43,465 nucleotides of DNA from JBMNCR01 sp049366695. GTDB taxonomy: Bacteria > Bacillota > Clostridia > Eubacteriales > Alkalibacteraceae. The stretch spans positions 1 through 43,465 of the forward strand of contig JBMNCR010000057.1 in NCBI GenBank assembly GCA_049366695.1. Direction: 5' to 3'. Both the position numbers and the translations under genes were made by a program. Positions 41,244-43,465 of the stretch are shown here, piece after piece (the first letter of the stretch is position 1; each line of letters begins with the position of its first letter). Below the pieces are notes generated by a model. It saw nothing but the letters and a program-made list of their open reading frames with translations. It ran no database searches and was not told where the DNA came from.

Positions 41244-42244
41244 TTACATTAACAAACTCGCAATAAAAGAAAATAGCATTTCTTCAAAGCCTTGAAGTTT
41301 TGGAGCTGCAAAATCAGATACTTCTGGATTCCCTACTTTATACTGATCCCATGTTTTATAATATTTGCTTTCAATAGATCTTGAAGGTAGAGCAGTATAG
41401 TCTTCTTTTTTAACTACTGTTCTCACTTGTTCACCTGCGTTAGAATATTCCCCATAATCTCTTACTGTTTCAGCTACAGCACATAATTTTTCCATATTTA
41501 AATCTCCTAAAACTAATGGAATCTTATCAAAAGAGAATATATATTTTCCACCAGGTGCTAATATATCAATATAATTCTTAGCTAAATCTATACATTCTTG
41601 TTTTGTTTTTGTCTTTAATGCTGATAATGGATACAAACCTGAAAAAATATGCTTATCACCCAGTTTTTCTTTTATAACTTTTGGATCACCATATTCAAAT
41701 ATCATTTGTGTATTGCTTGGTAGCTCTTGCAAATAATCAAGATATCTCTCCAATCATCTTCACAAAAGATTTGAGTTCTAATACCTACTGAAGCATGATC
41801 GTCACATAATTTTTTAAAGGTAGGCCACCAATACTTTGCAAAATCTTTTTCTCTCATAAAAGTTGGCATATGAAGAGGATACATAATATTCAAATAATCA
41901 TCTATAAACATAGGTATTCCCATTTTTTTACAACGGGGTAAAGCGCTTCACAAACCTCTCCTACTTTTTCAGGTATTCTTCGTATATCCTTACTAATTCC
42001 TGAAAAACTTCTCAATTAAGTAACCTTTTGCAAAGCTAATCATCGCATTAACTGGATCACTAAAATCTAATGCTTTATTTTGTCTTGGAATAACTTTTTC
42101 TAACAGACAATCATATGGACTTTCTATTAGATAATCATATTCTTCTACCAACATACCAGTTACCTCTGGGTGCTGCATTGTGCCATTGGAGCCCATAACA
42201 AAAGATTGAGATTTTAGTGGCGTATATCTTAAGTTTTGCAGCAA
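41244..42244 (-). pseudogene. Broken URO-D-type methyltransferase gene, close relative of the 34422 gene
   Basis: Pieces in order along the minus strand match the intact gene: MGSNGTMQHPEVTGML, KVIPRQNKALDFSDPVNAMI, (other frame) the KDIRRIPEKVGEVCEALYP region, YPLHMPTFMREKDFAKYWWP, IFCEDDW, and LDYLQELPSNTQMIFEYGDP through the C-terminus. There are at least two frameshifts (near 41755 and 41925), a deletion near 41995, and the first 80-90 codons are missing at the 42244 side, where transposase DNA begins. The FCEDDW cysteine is conserved here. Confidence 0.88.
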
Positions 42245-43465
42245 AACAGATAAAAAACATCCTTGAAGATACTGGTATCAGTGAGTTTCAAGGGTTGCTT
42301 TTATTACGTTTTTTTTTAGCGTAAAAACTCTATTGTTTAGTTTCTGAAATATTTTTTTAATTTGTTGTAAAGTTCTTATTTCTGTTGAGAAATCAACATT
42401 TGTAGCAGTTCCGATATCTTGTAAAACTTCATCATAATAGTCAAATAAATAATAATTTTTTCTAATGTTTGTGCAATTGCACTTTGTAAGGCTATTTATT
42501 ATTTTCGTGATACTATACTTTTCTCCAAGTTTGAATTCTAATACTCTCGCTAATACTTAAGCAATGAAGCAAGTTAGAAAGTGAGCTTTAATATGTTCTT
42601 CTGTTGAGAGATAGACTGGTCTAGTTTCCAAATCACTTTTAGTAACTTTAAAGGATTCTTCGATTTTCCATAAGCCTCGATAAATATCAATAATTTCACT
42701 TGCTGTCTTTTCATATTCGCTCGTAACTAAAACATAGTATCCATCTAATGCTTCTTGTTTTTTGATCTTTTCTTCATCAAGTGACAAAGCACTTGTATCC
42801 GCTATTTCACCTGTTTCTTTTACAAAAGTTAGGTTCTTAACAAAGCCTGCTGCACCATATGAGATAGAACGGTTGTAGCCAGATGGAGACTTTATAAGCT
42901 TTTTAGCTTTTTCAATAGCCTTAGCTCTGTCCATTTTAGCTTTTTTAGCATATTTTTCACTATAAAATACAACCTGCTTAACATCAATTATTTTCTTTTT
43001 CTTTTTACCAGAAGTCATAGTTACCCAGATTTCAGCAGGGTACAAACGTTCTTTCCACTTGTAGTGGCTGCCATACCATTCATAACCTTCTTCATCCATG
43101 ATATAGTCTTTTAATTCTCTGTTAGCACCTTTAGCAGTTTGACTGAATACAAATCCATCCTTTGCAGAAAGAGTATACTGGATATTGTCACCACTGGACA
43201 CGCCTTTATCTGCGACAACTATGACTTTGTCTAGATTGAACTCTTTTTTCATGCGGGAAAATGTAGGTCTGTAAGTCAGGCAATCATTAGTATTTCCTGC
43301 ATATAGGTCATAAGTAATTGGGATACCATTGGTATCCATGAAAAGTCCCATCTGAATAATCGGGTTAGGTCTGTGTTCTTTAGAGACACCTTTTCATCTG
43401 TTTATGATAGTCTAAAATCGATTCTTCCGATAAATGGTTTATTTAAAGCTAAAAAAATTTGACTG
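42245..43465 (-). mobile_element. IS1634/IS4-type insertion sequence, degenerate, running off the right edge
   Basis: The transposase pseudogene and its flank adjoin the truncated end of the methyltransferase gene. Terminal inverted repeats were not identified and the other end may lie outside the window. Confidence 0.6.
42278..43393 (-). pseudogene. IS1634-type DDE transposase, interrupted
   Basis: The open part (42560-43393) encodes KGVSKEHRPNPIIQMGLFMD, VVADKGVSSGDN and an IYRGLWKIEESFKVTKSDLE segment; this is the central DDE catalytic part of IS1634-family transposases, including the Y-(2)-R-(3)-E-(6)-K-like pattern. An in-frame TAA at 42557-42559 interrupts it. The reading frame continues behind the stop for 92 codons (VLARVLEFKLGEKYSITKII...) to a TGA at 42278, so the stop is a nonsense change. 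The N-terminal part is absent in this frame upstream of 43393. The element is probably inactive. Confidence 0.82.

Noticed and set aside
1..43465. CRISPR array, tRNA or rRNA genes
   Set aside because: No regularly spaced direct repeats and no cloverleaf or ribosomal RNA sequence was noticed on either strand.

Overview
This window is AT-rich DNA (roughly 30% GC by eye) with strong AGGAGG ribosome sites. Its gene set (class I Hcp, FprA flavodiiron protein, corrinoid methyltransferases, class B sortase, TopB, a HAMP chemoreceptor) points to a strictly anaerobic, low-GC Gram-positive of the Clostridia, probably one that demethylates organic compounds. The species is not determinable from the sequence alone.

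Left part (1-22 kb), mostly on the minus strand: a cobalamin riboswitch with its terminator, serving a gene beyond the left edge; clpB with an abutting dnaJ-type gene; a CNNM/CorC family membrane protein; an IS200-type insertion sequence; an unknown protein; a chemoreceptor; a nickel-pincer cofactor operon larC-larE-larB without larA; fprA; an amidohydrolase; a convergent c-di-GMP pair (EAL-HDOD and 5TM-GGDEF); arsC; a DUF134 regulator; an unknown lipoprotein; and hcp.

Middle (22-28 kb): an intact corrinoid methyl-transfer operon (corrinoid protein, URO-D-type methyltransferase and an overlooked 40-residue Met-rich peptide) lies divergent from a PucR-type regulator. Topoisomerase III follows.

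Right part (28-43 kb), accessory region: remnants of several related demethylation modules are scattered among intact genes. They include the first codons of an mtgA-like gene pressed against topB, a URO-D C-terminal piece, a decayed corrinoid protein gene, and two broken URO-D methyltransferase genes. One intact URO-D methyltransferase remains, driven by a consensus promoter that first transcribes the dead corrinoid gene. It is followed by an MFS transporter and an IT-superfamily (MatC-like) carrier. Also here are a TetR-controlled pair of flavinylated surface lipoproteins (an FMN-binding protein and an FMN_bind/FAD reductase fusion), a class B sortase next to the broken end of a possible substrate, two more TetR regulators, and a broken IS1634-like transposase.

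The likely link between parts is methyl-group catabolism: B12 sensing at the left edge, one working corrinoid protein, two intact methyltransferases, carriers and several local regulators. The surviving methyltransferase at 34.4 kb may use the corrinoid protein encoded at 23.3 kb, because its own partner is dead. That is inference.
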